In this document: one piece after another, positions 10,573 through 22,125 of the stretch
Layout: every line of letters begins with the position of its first letter
Numbering within the stretch: position 1 is the stretch's first letter
Source of the DNA: Locusta migratoria
Taxonomy: Eukaryota; Arthropoda; Insecta; Orthoptera; Acrididae
Reading direction: 5' to 3'
DNA length: 64,000 bases
Assembly: GCA_026315105.1 (NCBI GenBank)
Contig: CM048753.1
Span: 72,292,047-72,356,046, forward strand
The notes under the pieces: generated by a model
The model's input: only the letters and a program-made list of their open reading frames with translations
Database searches by the model: none
What the model was told of the DNA's origin: nothing
Program-made: the position numbers and the translations under genes

Positions 10573-12078
10573 CTACATTACCCTAGTTTTACTCTTGTTA
10601 ATGTTCATCTTATATGCTCCTTTCAGCACACTGTCCATTCCGTTCAATTGCTCTTGCAGATCATTTTCTGTCTCTGACAGAATCACTATGTCGTCGGCAA
10701 AACGCAATGTTTTCAATTCTTCACCCTGAACTTTAATTCCTTCTCCAAATTTCTCCTTGCTTTCCTTTATAGCTTGCTCCATGTACAAATTGAACAACAT
10801 TGGGGAAAGGCTACAACCCTGTCTTACTCCCTTTCCAACCACTGCATCCCTTTCATGCCCTTCAACTCTGACAACCGCTGTCTGGTTTTTGTACAAGTTG
10901 TAAATAACCTTACGCTCCCTATATTTTACTCCTGCTTGCTTCAGAACTTGAAAGAGTTTATTCCAATCAACATTGTCAAAAGCCTTCTCCAAATCTACAA
11001 AAGCTAGAAATGTTGGTTTGCCTTTTCTTAATCTATCTTCTAGGATAACCCGTAAAGTGAGTATTGCCTCCCGTGTTCCTACATTTCTCCTGAACCCAAA
11101 CTGATCTTCCCCGAGGTCGGCTTCTACCAGCTTTTCCATCCTTCTGTATATAATTCGTGTTAATATTTTGCAACCATGACTTATTAAACTGATGGTTCTG
11201 TAGTTTTCATACCTGTCTGCACCCGTTTTCTTTGGAATGGGGATTATAACATTTTTCTTAAAGTCTGAGGGTACTTCACCTGTCTCATACATCTTACACA
11301 CAATGTGAAACAATTTTGTCATGGCTGGTTCTCCCAGAGACTTCAGTAGCTCTGACGGGATATCATCTACTCCAGGGGCCTTGTTTCGACTTAGATCTTT
11401 CAGTGCTCTGTCAAATTCATCTCTCAGTATAATATCTCCTATTTCATCATCATCTACATCCTCTTCCCTTCCTACAATAGTGTCTCGAAGTTCATTTCCT
11501 TTGTAGAGCCCCTCTATACACTCTTTCCACCTTTCAGCTTTCCCTTCTTTGCTGAGAACTGGTTTTCCATCAGTGTCCTTGATATTCATAGAGCTGTTTT
11601 TCTTATCGCCAAATGTTTCTTTTATTTTCCGGTAGGCTGTATCTATTTTTCCCCTATTTATACATTCTTGTACATCCTTGCATTTGCCTTCTAGCCATTC
11701 CTGCTTAGCCATTTTGCACTTCCTGTCAATCTCATTTCTTAGACGTCTGTACTCCATTTTGCGTGTTTCATTTACTGCATTTTTATACTTTCTCCTTTCA
11801 TCGATTAAATGTAGTATCTCCTGTGATATCCAAGGATTCTTTGTAGGTCTTGCCTTCCTACCTATTTTGTCCTCTGCTGCCTTCACTATTTCATCTCTCA
11901 ATTTTACCCATTCCTCCTCAACTGTTTTATTTTCCCCTGTTTCTGTCAATTGTTGCCTAAAGCTCCCTCTGAAATTCTTAAGAACCTCAGGTTCCTTCAA
12001 TTTATCTAAGTCCCATCTCCTTATTTTCCTACCTTTCTGTAGTTTCTTCAGTTTCAGCCTACAGTTCATAACCAACAA
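10573..12078 (-). pseudogene. RTE copy A, reverse transcriptase
   Basis: 501 uninterrupted residues, beginning inside the linker after the endonuclease (the frame opens on a TTG, not a real start). Reverse transcriptase motifs appear in order: NKAPGVDDIPSELLK, FKKNVIIPIPKK, YRTISLISHGCKI, DQFGFRRNVGTREA, FVDLEKAFDNVDW, GVRQGCSLSPMLFNLYME and the catalytic LRFADDIVIL. It ends at a TAG where copy F has GAG. The catalytic core is intact, but the protein is cut off from its endonuclease and C-terminus. Confidence 0.93.
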
Positions 12079-12104
12079 GTTATGGTCAGAGTGTATGTCT
12101 GCCC

Positions 12105-12323
12105 CTAGGTATGTCTTACACGTAAAACCTGGTTCCGAAATCTATGTCTTACCATTATAAAATCTATCTGGTATCTCCCGGTGTCTCCTGCTCTCTTCCA
12201 CGTATACAACCTTCTTTTGTGATTCTTAAACCAGGTGTTTGTTATAACTAAATTATGTTCCGTGCAAAATTCTACCAGGCGGCTTCCTCTTTCATTCCTT
12301 TTGCCCAGACCATATTCACCCAC
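12105..12323 (-). pseudogene. RTE copy A, endonuclease C-terminal part
   Basis: Continues the endonuclease in the same frame after the stop: GEYGLGKRNERGSRLVEF, TNTWFKNHKRR, then GRYQIDFIMV, which holds the catalytic Asp of the IDFI motif. A 1-base change near 12120 shifts the frame, so the terminal SDHN motif falls in the next frame. Confidence 0.85.
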
Positions 12324-12341
12324 TATCTTCCCTTCCCTTCC

Positions 12342-12995
12342 TTATCCTACTACCGAATTCCAGTCTCCCATAACAATTAAGTTTTCCTCTCCCTTAATTG
12401 TCTGAATAATTTCCTTTAGCTTCTCATATATTTCTTCGTTCCCCTCATCATCGGCAGAGCTAGTTGGCATATAAACCTGTACTACTGTTGTCGGTGTTGG
12501 CTTCGTATCTATCTTGACAATGATAATGCGATCGCTGTGCTGGTCATAGTAGTTTACCCGCATTCCTATTTTCTTATTCATTATCAATCCTACTCCTGTG
12601 ATACCCCCAACTGATTTTGTATTTATAATCCTGTACTCACCTGACCAGAAATCCTGTTCATCCTGCCACCGAACTTCACTAATCCCCACTATATCTAACT
12701 TCAACCTATCCATTTCCCTTTTTAAATTTTCTAATTTTCCTACTCGATTAAGGGATCTAACATTCCACGCTCCGACCCGTAGAATGCCAGTATTGTCTTT
12801 CCTGATGATAACATCCTCCTGAGTAGTCCCCGCCCGGAGATCCGAATGGGGGACTATTTTACCTCCGGAATATTTTACCCGAGAGGATGCCATCATCATA
12901 TGTTCATAAAGTAGAGCTGCATGTCCTCGGGAAAAGTAACGGCTGTAGTTTCCCCTTGCTTTCAGCCGTTCGCAGTAGCTGTGTGGAAAAGCCAC
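12342..12995 (-). pseudogene. RTE copy A, endonuclease N-terminal part
   Basis: A 217-residue frame. Residues ~1-65 are the leader region shared by all copies. The APE-type endonuclease follows: RVGAWNVRSLNR (Asn), DIVGISEVRWQ (Glu), the strand VVQVYMPTSS, and VMGDWNSVVG (Asp-x-Asn). A TAA then interrupts it where copy F reads CAA. In annotated insect genomes such endonucleases are often labelled craniofacial-development-protein-2-like. It would nick the target DNA for target-primed reverse transcription. Confidence 0.88.
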
Positions 12996-13207
12996 ATTAG
13001 CTGATGTTACAAGGCCAGCTCAGTCAATCATCCAGACTGTTGCCCCTGTAACTACTGAAAAGGCTGCTGCCCCTCTTCAGGAACCACACGTTTGTCTGGC
13101 CTCTCCACAGATACCCCTCCGCTGTGGTTGCACCTACGGTACGGCTATCTGTATCGTTGAGGCACGCAAGCCACCCCACCTCGGCAATGTCTGTGGTTCA
13201 TGGGAGT

Positions 13208-13540
13208 GGAAAATGTGCGTCAATTATTGGAAAATGGGAGTAGTTTTGGATCTGCAACAAAGTTTGCGTGTCATTTTGGACGTTTGTGTAACCAACGCCC
13301 CCCCTCCCCCCCCCCCCCCCATACACACACACAAAATGATCAAACAAAAAGAAGTCTATTGCTCATAACAGTTTCTCTGTAGATGCCGCAAAAGTGTTGC
13401 ATCAGGCATGACTTTGTATCAAATAAAGTTAGCATTACAGATTTGCATCTTACTATTTATTTTTCTCTGCAAGTCTCCCTTAACTCTCTTGCATCCAAAA
13501 TTAAGCAATCTGTTTTCTTAATCTCTAGCTACTCACTGAA
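13208..13540. other. No recognised gene; C-run
   Basis: A C-rich run at about 13295-13320 is followed by a short CA repeat. No coding pattern is seen. Confidence 0.5.
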
Positions 13541-14355
13541 TAGACAAGAAATCTCGAAAACTACTTAACCTATGACGCTGAAATTTGGCAGGAATGTAGT
13601 TTATAGGTAAAAAACATCAGCTAAGAAAGTATTATGTGAGAAGTGCACGGCGGAGCATACAGTACTTCTACAGACTCACGAAATCTACAGTTTTATTCCG
13701 ATCTTCACGAAATTTCGCACGCTTGGCCTTCAAAACAAGAAGAAGCGCACCGTCTACCATAAGTTTCGTACGGTGCATACGGGAGTGTACTTGGCAACAT
13801 AAAAATGGATTCACGCCATAACTTGAGAACGGTTCGACCGATTTCACAGTTTATATATATATATATATATATATATTCCCGCAGGACAAGGCTTGTATGT
13901 AATAGAAATGGAATATTTGCGAACGACAAAGTGCGTTTTCCAATGTGACCCTGCGTTTCTATTGAATAGAAATCTATAGTTTTGTTCAGATATTGATGAA
14001 ATTTGGCACACTGTACCTTAAAAACAAGAGGAATGTCACTGTCTGTATAAAATTTCATTCGGTGCATGGTGGAGTGTACTTACGGAATTTTACAAAATGC
14101 ATAGTTTTGCTCCAATCTTTATGAATTTTTGCACACATGACCTCTAAACCAAGAGGAAGATCACTGCGTACCTAAATGCTTTTATGGTACATGACAGAGG
14201 GTACCTTGCAGAAACCGTTGCCGAGAGAGGGAAAGATGGAAAAGAACGGAGAGATGGGAGAGAAAGAGGTGGATGCAGAGAGAGGGGGGAAGGGGATGTG
14301 GACTACCAGAGTGTAGGATAAATAAACAACTGAGCAACGCCGAGTTTACAGCTAG
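13540..14355 (+). mobile_element. Helitron-like non-autonomous element with internal repeats
   Basis: The right end GCAACGCCGAGTTTACAGCTAG followed by T fits the Helitron terminus (small GC hairpin, CTAG, T). Three degenerate copies of a ~115-bp unit beginning near ATAGTTTTGCTCCAATCTT lie at about 13680, 13965 and 14097, each carrying CCTT-AAAACAAGAGGAA and a GTGCATGG-GGAGTGTAC block. A (TA)n run lies at 13852-13876. The 5' end is uncertain. Confidence 0.5.
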
Positions 14356-14611
14356 TATCTAATAATTCATCCATTGATTAGAAGGAGTTGTCATTCCTTT
14401 TAATTTATTTTTAAATGCTAGTTGGCTATCTGTCAGGCTTTTGCTGCTGTTTGATAGGTGACCAAAGACTTTTGTGGCAGCATAATTCACCCCTTTCTGT
14501 GCCAAGGTCAGATTTAATTCTGCATACTGAAGATCATCCTTTCACCTGGTTTTATAACTATGCACACTGCTACTACTTTCGAACTGGGTTTGATTATTGA
14601 CAACAAATTTC

Positions 14612-14950
14612 ATACGTGAATTAGGCCTAATTTTCTTTACAATATCTACATAATGCCATTGGCAGAATTTGGATGCTGCTTTAATTCAGGAATGACAAGT
14701 TGACACAGGTAGTCATCTACAAACGTTTTTATTTCGAAACCAATTGATTTATTATGTTTTCTCCTTCGTGAGACGTTGGAATATAATAACATCCAGGCGA
14801 AAGCATTATAAATCAGTTAGTTTTGGAAATAAAAACGTTTTGTTGCTTGCTGATGATAAGCTGTGCAAACTTTTCATTTCTGAATTAAAGCAGCATCCAA
14901 ATCCGACGAATAACATTATGTAGGTACAGTGAAGAAAATTAGGCCTAATA
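14612..14950. repeat. Long foldback repeat
   Basis: The arm at 14612-14696 (TTAGGCCTAATTTTC, GGATGCTGCTTTAATTCAG) is repeated in reverse complement at 14866-14950. An inner pair AACGTTTTTATTTC / GAAATAAAAACGTT lies near 14725 and 14828. The whole block can fold into one long hairpin. Confidence 0.8.
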
Positions 14951-15069
14951 TATCCAACATACGAGTAATCTTCAGATCAAACAACTCATTCAAATGACTG
15001 TATTCTCAAAAACCAGTAGCATGTTATTATTTGATGTTATAGGCAAAAAGCCACAGAAGATGGCACAAT

Positions 15070-16080
15070 AAGTGGCAAAACATGTCTGGGTCATAAAAAT
15101 AAAACAAAATGTCTTGCATAAGACGTATTTATCCACCAATCTATCACAGCAAGTACGAACGATACAAAAAACAGCAATTCATCAGATCGAACTCGTCAAG
15201 GAATGTGCTGAAAACGTTAGACTAAAAATTTCTTTCTCACAAACCGAATTTATGGCCACAAAACACAACAAAACAGAAAATCTTAACCACAAAATACGCA
15301 CAATAAACTAGATTAATAACTTCAAATACTTATGAGAAATCGTCGAACGCATAGGTACGGCAAGAGTAGCTCAGAAAACACGTGAACTCAAAAATGTTCA
15401 AATGTTTGTAAATCTATCGGACCAAACTGCGTGGTCATCAGTCCGTAGCATACAAACTACTTAAACTAAGGTAAACTAACCTAAGGACAACACACACACA
15501 CACATACACACACACACACTCACATGCCCCAGTAAGGACTCGAACCTCCGACGGCGAGTAACCGTGCGCTCTGCAACGAGACGCTTTAGACAAACGTGAA
15601 CTAAAAATGCGGAAAACATGAGAAAATCGCGATGATCTACAACAAAAAATGCATTAACATGTAAGAAAAAATCGACATTAATGAAAGTAATCAAACCTGA
15701 AACATTCTATGTCAGCGAGATCTTAAAACTCAGCTACAAATGGGACCTCGAGAACATAAAAAAGCTGAAAGAAAAAACATCCGAAAACTCCTTGGGCCAA
15801 AACTCCCAGACGAAGGATATCGTCTACAATCTCACACAATCACAGAAAAATACTCCAACATTGAAGCCGATTTTCGCAAACGACAACTGAAATTGTACTG
15901 TCACATCGTGAGAGTAGATGACAATTGACTAACAAAGAAAATTTTGATGTATCTACAGAAACTAAAGAAAGTACAGTCTGAAACCAAAAGATAAACCCAA
16001 CACGTCGAGGAGAAAATAGACAGAAAACGTTGAGAAGCCAAATGCAGCGATATGATGAAAGAGTTCTGAAAGAAAATGAA
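15070..16080 (+). pseudogene. Decayed LINE, reverse transcriptase C-terminal region
   Basis: Scattered frames read as the C-terminus of an endonuclease-reverse transcriptase LINE: LKISFSQTEFMATKH, KVIKPETFYVSEIL, YKWDLENIKKL, then KLLGPKLPDEGYRLQ and FRKRQLKLYCHIVRVDDN. Several stops and frameshifts are present. A SINE splits it at 15389-15593. It belongs to neither the RTE nor the jockey-like families elsewhere in the window. Confidence 0.7.
15389..15593 (-). mobile_element. SINE (divergent S1 subfamily) with 9-bp TSD
   Basis: Minus-strand SINE with the GGTCATCAGTCCGTAGCAT body, an internal CA run and a box B complement GGACTCGAACC. ACGTGAACT is repeated at 15380-15388 and 15594-15602. It lies within the LINE remnant. 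Confidence 0.82.
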
Positions 16081-16094
16081 AAAAAAAAAAAAAT

Positions 16095-16220
16095 ATCGCA
16101 CTGACGTGTTTTATGGCCCACTTTAGATTTGTAGTTTTATACGTGTTTGCAAACATTTTGGACAAAATAATAATCTAAATAATAAAAATTTAATTAATAA
16201 GAGTGTCTGAAATGCTTTTA

Positions 16221-16270
<50 letters not shown>

Positions 16271-17150
16271 TATTTGCGGGTTCCGAACCACCGACCTTTA
16301 GCGTCATAGTCATAGTCCCACGCCTTGCCCACAAAAGATGAGTCCTTTAATCTCATACTATTGATGGCCTTTGTTAACTGATACTAATATGGCATTTGTA
16401 GACACTAGATTATCATTTATCATACGAAGAACGATGTGTTTTTGTTAATTCTTCAGTGTGCCATTGCTTTGAAATGACAACGTGTAAATTACAATAAGAA
16501 AATCGTCAAATACACAACACAAGATGGCGTATGCCAGAGAGACTTCTGGGCGAGGAATGTACCTGACATCTCCGAATGGCTGGTTTTCGTTAATTCAATG
16601 GAGGGTGTAAATTTCTCTCAAACGATAAGAGATATGAAAAAAATGTAAGGGAGCTAAGTTGTAGAGAATTTTCTCCTCTACGAATTAGGTTATTCAATTT
16701 TCGTGTCAGATGAACGGTTCGTTTGCAATTACAATTATATTGCAAACGGCTACTTTTTTTTATTACTACCGTATATTTTGTCCGAAACATTTGAAAAATG
16801 GAAGTTCTGGTCTCTGGCGGCCTACAATTATGTGTGCAAAATTTGGTGCTGATCGGTTGAACGGTTCGTCTTACAAACAGGGAACACGTTACGGACAAAC
16901 AGACAGACGTACAGACAGACATCCCAAAATCGCTGTTATTTTTGCAAATATCTTTGGAACGCTACGAGATATGAAAAAAGAAAACGTAAGAGCAAAGTTG
17001 TAGAGAATTTTCTCCTCTACAAATTCGGTTACTCAATTTTCGTGTCAGATGAATAGTTAAGCCGTTATATTCATTTAAATTTCGAGCTGTCAAAAGAGGA
17101 TCGCAAAGGCTCACTTTTAGTGTTACTACCGTAACCTAAAGTGGGCCAAT
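16095..17150 (-). repeat. 1-kb interspersed element R1, copy 2 (inverted)
   Basis: Inverted partner of 2716-3735. Short inverted sequences TGGCCCACTTTAG (16114-16126) and CTAAAGTGGGCCA (17136-17148) lie near its ends, suggesting a DNA element. A tRNA-like stretch with GGTTCGGAACCC (minus strand) lies near 16275-16330. Homology to copy 1 continues a few bases past the 16114 inverted sequence, so the true boundary is uncertain. Confidence 0.75.
16224..16268. repeat. Poly(A) run
   Basis: About 45 A residues inside R1 copy 2, absent from copy 1. Confidence 0.97.
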
Positions 17151-17934
17151 AACAGAAACAGACTTTGCTTTATGAGATCCTCTATGGGTCTAAACAATGT
17201 AAATAAATAAAAAAAACACCTTTCCAGAGTTACACATTCAACACAGGCGTGTAGAAGAATGCCAACCGCTTTTCGATCCAACAATCCACTTGCACGAAAT
17301 TACTAATGTTCTGGAATTTTTTCGAACAGATTTCATCGCTACGTAGAGATGTGGACATTAGCAAACGATGGTGATCAGCATCATTCGAAAGACGTTTTAC
17401 AGGAATTCAAAACAGAAAATCAGAAGCCTTATAAGACAGTAGCAGTATTATGAAACACGTTTCTCACAAAATCCAGCCAGTGTTGTGCCCGAGAAAAGCG
17501 TTAGGATATAAAGAAACGACAATTGAAGAAGTAATTTGCAGTGAAGGCACTCTTGATTTGCAGAACACTCCACCGTGATGGGAGATTCAGAGCTCGATGG
17601 GAGCGATGAAAGAATTCCGAACGACAAGAATTATCGAAAGAGTGGGCGAATACTGAGAAGACAAAGACTCTTGTCTTTGAGCTTCCTGGTCCTTAATTTC
17701 AGGAGTGATGCACCCTGTTCGCCAAACCGTTGTGAACCAAGAGGCGAGGCATCGCTTAAGAAAATTGCACCGGCTGTCTTGTCGACGTGTTACTTTTTTT
17801 ACCTTATGCTGTCACAGAAGTCCGTCAAAATGCGACAGCACAATTCTCAGCAAAGCTTTCAACCGGTAAGCTCTTTCATCGGCCTTTTTTCCACCTTTTG
17901 TTAATATTTCCAACTCTGTACTTCTTAATCATTT
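17151..17934. other. No recognised gene
   Basis: Mixed-composition sequence. A plus-strand frame at 17575-17904 matches no family I know. Confidence 0.45.
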
Positions 17935-17949
17935 TGTCAAGTAGGCTCA

Positions 17950-18026
17950 ACCACAGATATCGTGTAAAAACACTAAATATTACGCTTTTCAAGGGTTAAG
18001 TCCTCATCATCAGATAATCTGTTCAA
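17950..18026 (-). ncRNA. Hammerhead-ribozyme-like motif in Penelope terminal repeat
   Basis: On the minus strand CTGATGA (18013-18007) is followed by a possible stem II (GAGG with CCTT) and GAAA (17990-17987). ACAGAT (18022-18017) can pair with ATCTGT (58-53 of the 17900s) as stem I. Stem III is imperfect: GCGT against ACAC has a mismatch, and the residues next to the cleavage site do not pair cleanly. Penelope-like elements are known to carry such ribozymes. This copy may be degenerate. Confidence 0.42.
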
Positions 18027-18043
18027 GAATCTTAAAACAAAAA

Positions 18044-19590
18044 ATCATCATCATCATCATCATGCCTTTCAGCGTTCAGTCTGGAGCATAGTACCTCTAA
18101 TAAAATTCCTCCATGGCCCCCTATTCAGTGCTAACATTGATGCCTCGTCTGATGTTGTACCTCTTACTTCAAAATCATTCTGCACCGAATCTAAGTACTT
18201 TCTTCTTGGTCTACCTCGACTCCTCTTACCCTCCGCTGCCCAGCTCATGAGTCTCTTAGGTAACCTTGCTTCTCCCATGCGTGTAACATGACTCCACCAT
18301 CTCAGTCTGTTCGCTCTAACTGCTTCATCTATGGTGTTCATTCCCAGTTTTACTTTGATTTCCTCGTTATGGACACCCTCCTGCCATTGTTCCCATCTCT
18401 TAGTACCTGCAATCATTCTCGCTACATTTTCATATCTGTAACCTCTACCTTATGAATAAGGCAACAAAGTTGTCTTAAGATAGAGCGGTGCACTGCTAGC
18501 TTATGTTGCCATACTGTGAGAAAATACATCCCAGGTACTTGAAACTGTCTACCTGTTCTAACATTGTTCCTCCTATTTGGCACTCAATCTGTTTAAATCT
18601 CTTTCCCAGAGACATTACTTTCGTTTTGGAGATGCTGATCTTCATATCATAACCCTTACACCTCTGATCGAGCTCTGAGATATTAGTTTGCAACCTTTCA
18701 ATCGAATTGGCCATTACAAGTAAGTCATCCGCATATGCGAGACTGCTTATTTTGTTATCACCTATTTCAGTCCCGCCCTGCCAGTCTACCGTTTTCAACA
18801 TATGATCTATGAATAGTATGAACAACAGTGGTGACAGGTTACAGCCTTGTCTTACCCCTGAAACTACCCTGAGCCATGAGCTTAATTTGACATCTACTCT
18901 AACTGCTGCCTGACAGTCTACGTAAAGCCCTTTAATTGCCTGAAGAAGTTTGCCTCTTATACCATAATCTTGTAGAACTGACAGTAGCTTCCTGCCTTTT
19001 ACTTCAATATCATTCTGCACCGACTGTAAGTACTTTCTTCTTGGTCTACCTCGACTCCTCTTATCCTCCGCTGCCGAGCTCATGAGTCTCTTAGGTAACC
19101 TTGCCTCGCCCATGCGTGTAACATGACTCCACCATCTCAGTCTGTTCGCTCTAACTGCTTCATCTATGGTGTCCATTCCCAGTTTTTCTTTGATTTCCTC
19201 ATCATGGATACCCTCCTGCCATTGTTCCCATCTACCTGCAATCATTCTTGCTACTTTCATATCTGTAACCTCTACCTTATGAATAAGGTAACCTGTATCC
19301 ACCCAACTTTCACTCCCATACAACAAAGTTGGTCGAAAGATAGAGCGGTGCACTGCTAACTTAGTCTTGGTACTGACTTCCTTCTTGCAGAAGGGAGTAG
19401 ATCATAGCTGAGCACTCACTGCATTAGCTTTGCTGCACCTCGATTCCAGTTCTTTCACTATGTTGCCATCCTGTGAGAAAATACATTCCAGGTACTTGAA
19501 ACTGTCTACCTGTTCTAACGTTGTTCCTCCTATTTGGCACTTAATCTCTTTAAATCTCTTTCCCACCGACATTATTTTCGTTTAAAAAGA
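18044..19590 (-). pseudogene. LINE fragment with internal ~0.95-kb duplication
   Basis: The 3' tail is (ATG)n at 18063-18044. The C-terminal block RWWSHVTRMGEARLPKRLMS followed by RSRGRPRRKYL is encoded at 18069-18416 and again at about 18990-19250. A reverse transcriptase block (VSGVRQGCNLSPLLFILF, LAYADDLLVMANS, FKYLGCIFSQYG) lies at 18500-18980, and its downstream part reappears at 19450-19590. A ~0.95-kb unit has therefore been tandemly repeated or recombined. YADD is intact, but the frame at 18496-19353 joins a C-terminus to a second reverse transcriptase and cannot be a normal protein. Confidence 0.82.
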
Positions 19591-19599
19591 AGAAGAAAA

Positions 19600-19930
19600 A
19601 AAACAATAAAAATCTGAAACGTAATAAAAGAAAACGTGGTAACTTCCCTTGTAACCATGTCTACACATAAAACTCCTCAGCATACTGTGCTTCGTCAGGA
19701 TTCAAACCAGAGCCCAGCACTGGCGGCGCATAACACTAGCGAAATGCACCGAGTCAACAACACGACTGGGACGCACGTATGCACATCAAAACAAACACCT
19801 CCAAATTCCAGAGATCGTCCACAAGCTAGTGAGTGCATTCAGGTGTCACTAATCTTTTGCACAGTGTTACAGAAGTTGAAATTTAAAATAAACGACTTTT
19901 GTTATAATAGGTCAACAAAGTTTTTTAAAA
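19600..19930. other. No recognised gene
   Basis: Probably the 3' untranslated part of Penelope-like element 1, or older sequence. A plus-strand frame at 19636-19965 has no recognisable domain. Confidence 0.4.
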
Positions 19931-20560
19931 AAGCTGTATGTATCTCCTTGAACTTGTTCATTTAATGAAGCGTCGCTTGTAGCGTTATGTATTATAATCT
20001 CCAGCTGTTCTAGCAGATCTAACTTTCTTCCCTTATCCTGTCTGTGCAAAAACTTAAGATCATTTTCAATCCGCTTTAAAGGGTGGCCAGTTTCACGGAT
20101 ATGCGTAGCTACAGCGGACTTGTCAAAATTGTGAAGGCGTCCATATGTTCCTTGTACCTAACTCTAAACGATCTTCCGGTCTGACCAATGCAGTTGGTAT
20201 TGCAACTCCTACACTGTATCTTATAAACCCCTGCTTCGTCATATTTATCAGTCTCTTGGTTTAAGTTATTCCGTAATTTATGATGTAACGTATTATTAGT
20301 TTTAAAAGCTGCTTCGACTTTAAAAGCTTTTAGTATGTTGGCCACTTTCTGAGATAGATTACCAAAATACGGAACCGTTACCCTCTTGATATTTTTCGGT
20401 GCCATTTGTATTTGATTTCGCACGCTGTTTCTTTCGTATTAGGTTATTAACTACGTTTTCCTGGCAACCATTCAACCTAGCAAGCTGTCTTATAATGTTG
20501 AATTCAGTAGTTCATTGGCACTTTGAAGGCTCTATCGACAAAACGTCAAATTTTAGTGTT
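19930..20560 (-). pseudogene. Penelope-like GIY-YIG endonuclease remnant
   Basis: Upstream linker residues (NIIRQLARLNGCQENVVNNL) are in one frame. The frame MAPKNIKRVTVPYFGNLSQ and AGVYKIQCRSCNTNCIGQTG follows, and KSAVATHIRETGHPLKRIEN to LEQLEIIIHN is in a third. GIY-YIG landmarks are visible: GVYKI, CIGQTGRSF (Tyr of YIG replaced by Cys), the Arg/His of RYKEH and a Glu in LEQLEI. Two frameshifts (near 20420 and 20135) break it. GIY-YIG following reverse transcriptase is diagnostic of Penelope-like elements. Confidence 0.85.
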
Positions 20561-20583
20561 TTTACACGATATCTGTGGTTGAG

Positions 20584-22125
20584 ACTGTTGTTGTTGTTAT
20601 GGTCTTCAGTCCGGAGACTGGTTTGATGCAGCTCTCCACCATACTCTATCCTGAGCAAGCCTTTTCATCTCCTCATATGAACGGCAACCTACATCCACTT
20701 GAATCTGCTTACTATACGCGTCTCTTGGTCTCCCTCTGCGATTTTTACCCCACACACTTCCCTCCAGTGCTAAATTTACGATTCCTCGATGTCTAAGAAT
20801 GTGTCCTACCAAGCGATCTCTTCTTTTGGTCAGGGTATGCCAAAAATTCCTTTTCTCACCAGTTCTGTTCAGTACGTCTTCATTAGTTGTGTGATCTACC
20901 CACCTAAGCTTCAGCATTCTTCTGTAACACCACATTTCAAAAGCCTCTATTCTCTTCCTGTCCGCACTGCTCATTGTCCATGTTTCACTCCCGTACAAGG
21001 CAACACTCCACACAAATGCCTTCAGAAAAGACTTCCTTACACTTAAATTAATATTCTATGTTAGCAAATTTCTCTTTTTCAAAAATGCTTTTCTTCCCAT
21101 TGCCATTCTGCATTTTATATCCTCTGTACTGGGACCGTCATATGTTATTTTACTACCCAAGTAACAAACCTCATCTACCACCTTCATTGTTTCGTTACCT
21201 AATCTAATTCCTTCAGCATCGCCTGATTTTCTAAGACCGCATTCCATTATTTTGTTTTGCTCTTGTTAATGTTCATTTTATACGTTCTCTTCAACACACT
21301 GTCCATTCCATTCAACTGCTCTTCCAGGTCCTTTGCTGTGTCTGACATAATTACTATGTCATCGGCAAAACGTAATGTTTTTAATTCTTCACCCTGAACT
21401 TCAATTCCTTCTCCAGATTTCTCCTTGCTTTCCTTTATAGCTTAGGACAGGAAGAGGATTGAGGCTTTTGAAATGTGGTCCTACAGAAGAATGCTGAAGA
21501 TTAGGTGGGTGGATCGCGTAGCTAATGAGGAGGTACTGAACAGAATTGGGGAGAAAAGAAATTTCTGGCATACCTTGACTAAAAGAAGGGATAGATTGGT
21601 AGGGCACATTCTTAGACATCAAGGAATATTGTGAATTTAGCGTTGGAGGGAAGTGTGTGAGGGTAAAAACCGCAGAGGAAGACCAAGAGATGGATACAGT
21701 AAGCAGATTCAGACAGATGTAGGTTGCCGTTCTTATGTGGAGATGAAGAGACTTGCTCAGGATAGGGTATTGTGGAGAGCTGCATCAAACCAGTCTCCGG
21801 ACTGAAGACCATAACAACAACAACAACAACTATGTTCATCTTATATGCACCTTTCAGCACACTGTCCATTCCGTTCAATTGCTCTTCCAGGTCCTTTGCT
21901 GTCTCTGACAGAATTACAATGTCATCAGCAAAATGCAATGTTTTTATTTCTTCCCCCTGAACTTTAATCCCTATTCCAAATTTTTCCTTGCTTTCCTTCA
22001 CCGCCTGCTCGATGTACAAATTGAATAACATCGGAGAAAGGCTACAACCCTGTCTACTCCCTTCCCAACTGATGCTTCCCTTTCATGCCCTTCGAGTCTA
22101 ATAACTGCGGTCTGACAGTTGAGTA
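20584..22125 (-). mobile_element. RTE copy B, rearranged with an inverted 3' end
   Basis: Three RTE blocks: 20584-21442 minus strand (3' end first), 21443-21832 plus strand with its own (CAA)n tail, and 21833-22125 minus strand again. The last repeats about 170 bp of the first. FADDIVIL is seen in the third block. The palindromic arrangement could reflect insertion of one 3' end into another copy, or recombination between copies. It sits inside the Penelope terminal repeat. Confidence 0.85.

Larger units (their letters stand above)
9945..13207 (-). mobile_element. RTE LINE copy A, near full length
   Basis: The 3' end lies at 9945, where TTGTTGTTGTGGTCTTCAG is the complement of the element's (CAA)n tail. 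The 5' end lies near 13207, at the complement of CCCATGAACCACAGACATTG. The order on the minus strand is a ~200-bp leader, endonuclease, reverse transcriptase, C-terminal region and tail. It is the most complete minus-strand copy in the window but is broken by two nonsense codons (12342-12344 and 10573-10575), a frameshift near 12105 and a small deletion near 10290. Confidence 0.92.

Noticed and set aside
15840..16356. Minus-strand frames with poly-Phe
   Set aside because: Translation of A runs on the plus strand.
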